Shown here: positions 63,569 to 64,000 of the stretch, one piece after another
Position numbering within the stretch: position 1 is the stretch's first letter
How the letters are laid out: each line of letters opens with the position of its first letter
DNA from: a virus
IMG/VR virus record: IMGVR_UViG_3300032246_002821
Coordinates: 62,001-126,000 of that record
Direction: 5' to 3' (one strand)
DNA: 64,000 nt
Position numbers and translations under genes: made by a program
Notes under the pieces: generated by a model
Seen by the model: only the letters and a program-made list of their open reading frames with translations
What the model was told of the DNA's origin: nothing
Databases searched by the model: none

Positions 63569-64000
63569 ATGACTAATTTCAAAGGTCCTGTGGTAGTTGA
63601 TGTGGACGGCACCCTTGCCAACGTGCTGCATCGTCGTCACTGGGTGGCCAGCAAGCCCAAGAACTGGGCTGCTTGGAACGCCAGTATGCATCTGGACACC
63701 TGCCACGAAGACATCAGGCAGCTGGTCGTGGAACTGAGCCTGCGTCGTGAGGTTATCGTATGCACTGGGCGTGAGGACAGTTATCGTGAAGTCACAGAAA
63801 AATGGCTCACGGATAATCAGATCCCGTTCGACCGTGTGTTCATGCGCCGAGCCAAAGATTATCGTCCAGACAGCGTGGTGAAAGCAGAGCTGCTGGATCA
63901 GATCAGGCAGTGGCACGGCGAGCCTTGGATTTGGCTGGACGATCGCAATCAGGTGGTGGATGCCATCCGTGCTGCCGGAGTACGTGTCCTGCAGGTGGCA
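63569..64000 (+). CDS. HAD/polynucleotide-kinase-type phosphatase, cut by window edge
   Basis: Open from the ATG at 63569 (GAGGA eight bases upstream) through the window end; 144 codons visible, starting MTNFKGPVVVDVDGTLANVL. HAD motif I DVDGTLA (D11, D13), motif II 'VIVCTGRED', and motif IV 'WIWLDDRNQVVDAIRAAG' are present; this is the 3'-phosphatase fold found in T4 Pnkp and many phages, used in RNA or DNA end repair. A separate kinase domain is not visible in the part shown. The true C-terminus is outside the window. An in-frame ATG at 63563 is an alternative start. Confidence 0.85.
   Translation, partial: MTNFKGPVVVDVDGTLANVLHRRHWVASKPKNWAAWNASMHLDTCHEDIRQLVVELSLRREVIVCTGREDSYREVTEKWLTDNQIPFDRVFMRRAKDYRPDSVVKAELLDQIRQWHGEPWIWLDDRNQVVDAIRAAGVRVLQVA

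Noticed and set aside
1-64000. Integrase, attachment site, insertion sequence or prophage repressor
   Set aside because: No such gene or paired direct repeat was seen; the content is that of a virulent T4-like phage.

Overview
This window is about 64 kb of a tailed-phage genome of the T4-like (Tevenvirinae/marine T4-like myovirus) type. The call rests on a set of recognisable T4 core genes: DnaB-type helicase gp41, primase gp61, clamp-loader subunit gp62, helicase UvsW, recombinase UvsX with a UvsY-like partner, ssDNA-binding protein gp32, head-completion nuclease gp4, terminase gp16/gp17, tail sheath gp18, tail tube gp19 and dNMP kinase gp1. T4-style late-promoter octamers (TATAAATA and close variants) support it. 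Coding is dense: no gap exceeds 300 bases and many genes overlap by 1-30 bases. Nearly all genes lie on the minus strand. Short plus-strand inserts occur at 1.3, 6.3, 14, 17-19, 41, 54 and 63.4 kb. The host cannot be named from the sequence; it is probably a Gram-negative aquatic bacterium, because the phage carries an outer-membrane beta-barrel protein and nucleotide-sugar genes.

Layout. (1) 0-14 kb: small virion or hypothetical genes, then a replication block with a plus-strand C-family (DnaE-like) polymerase core, gp41, gp61, a second much smaller C-family polymerase-like protein, an operon of small conserved phage genes ending upstream in gp62, two P-loop sulfotransferase-like proteins, UvsW and an AAA+ ATPase. 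(2) 14-16.4 kb: a glycosyltransferase-like gene, a tRNA-Ala(UGC) with its own promoter, two small proteins and the outer-membrane barrel protein. (3) 16.4-26.3 kb: a glycan island with methyltransferases, glycosyltransferases, a GDP-mannose 3,5-epimerase homologue, an SDR reductase/epimerase, a C-methyltransferase and GDP-mannose 4,6-dehydratase. (4) 26.3-30 kb: recombination block (UvsY-like, UvsX, gp32). (5) 30-31 kb: a radical SAM enzyme. (6) 31-53.7 kb: virion block with three very large low-complexity proteins, terminase, a run of small proteins resembling T4 internal head proteins, gp16, gp4, tail tube, sheath, dNMP kinase and a neck-type protein. (7) 53.7-64 kb: a B12-binding-type radical SAM enzyme, two SGNH hydrolases, an MBD4-like DNA glycosylase, a gamma-glutamylcyclotransferase, many small conserved genes and a truncated HAD/PNK-type phosphatase at the right edge.

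Regulation. Two promoter classes can be read directly. Sigma70-like promoters (TTGACA/TTGACT-like -35, 16-17 bp spacer, TATATT/TATACT/TATAAT-like -10) stand before replication, tRNA and small-gene operons. T4-late-type octamers stand before virion genes. Hairpin terminators close several operons.

Most interesting signals: two unequal C-family polymerase homologues that keep the three catalytic aspartates; a cassette of small proteins at 41.7-45.4 kb whose first 8-12 residues look like T4 internal-protein capsid-targeting peptides ending in a gp21-type [IL]-x-E cleavage motif; a short recurring LxxLAG[LI]-like motif in the giant disordered virion proteins; late promoters placed so close to start codons that some transcripts would be leaderless; and a perfect 13-bp inverted repeat in front of gene 32.
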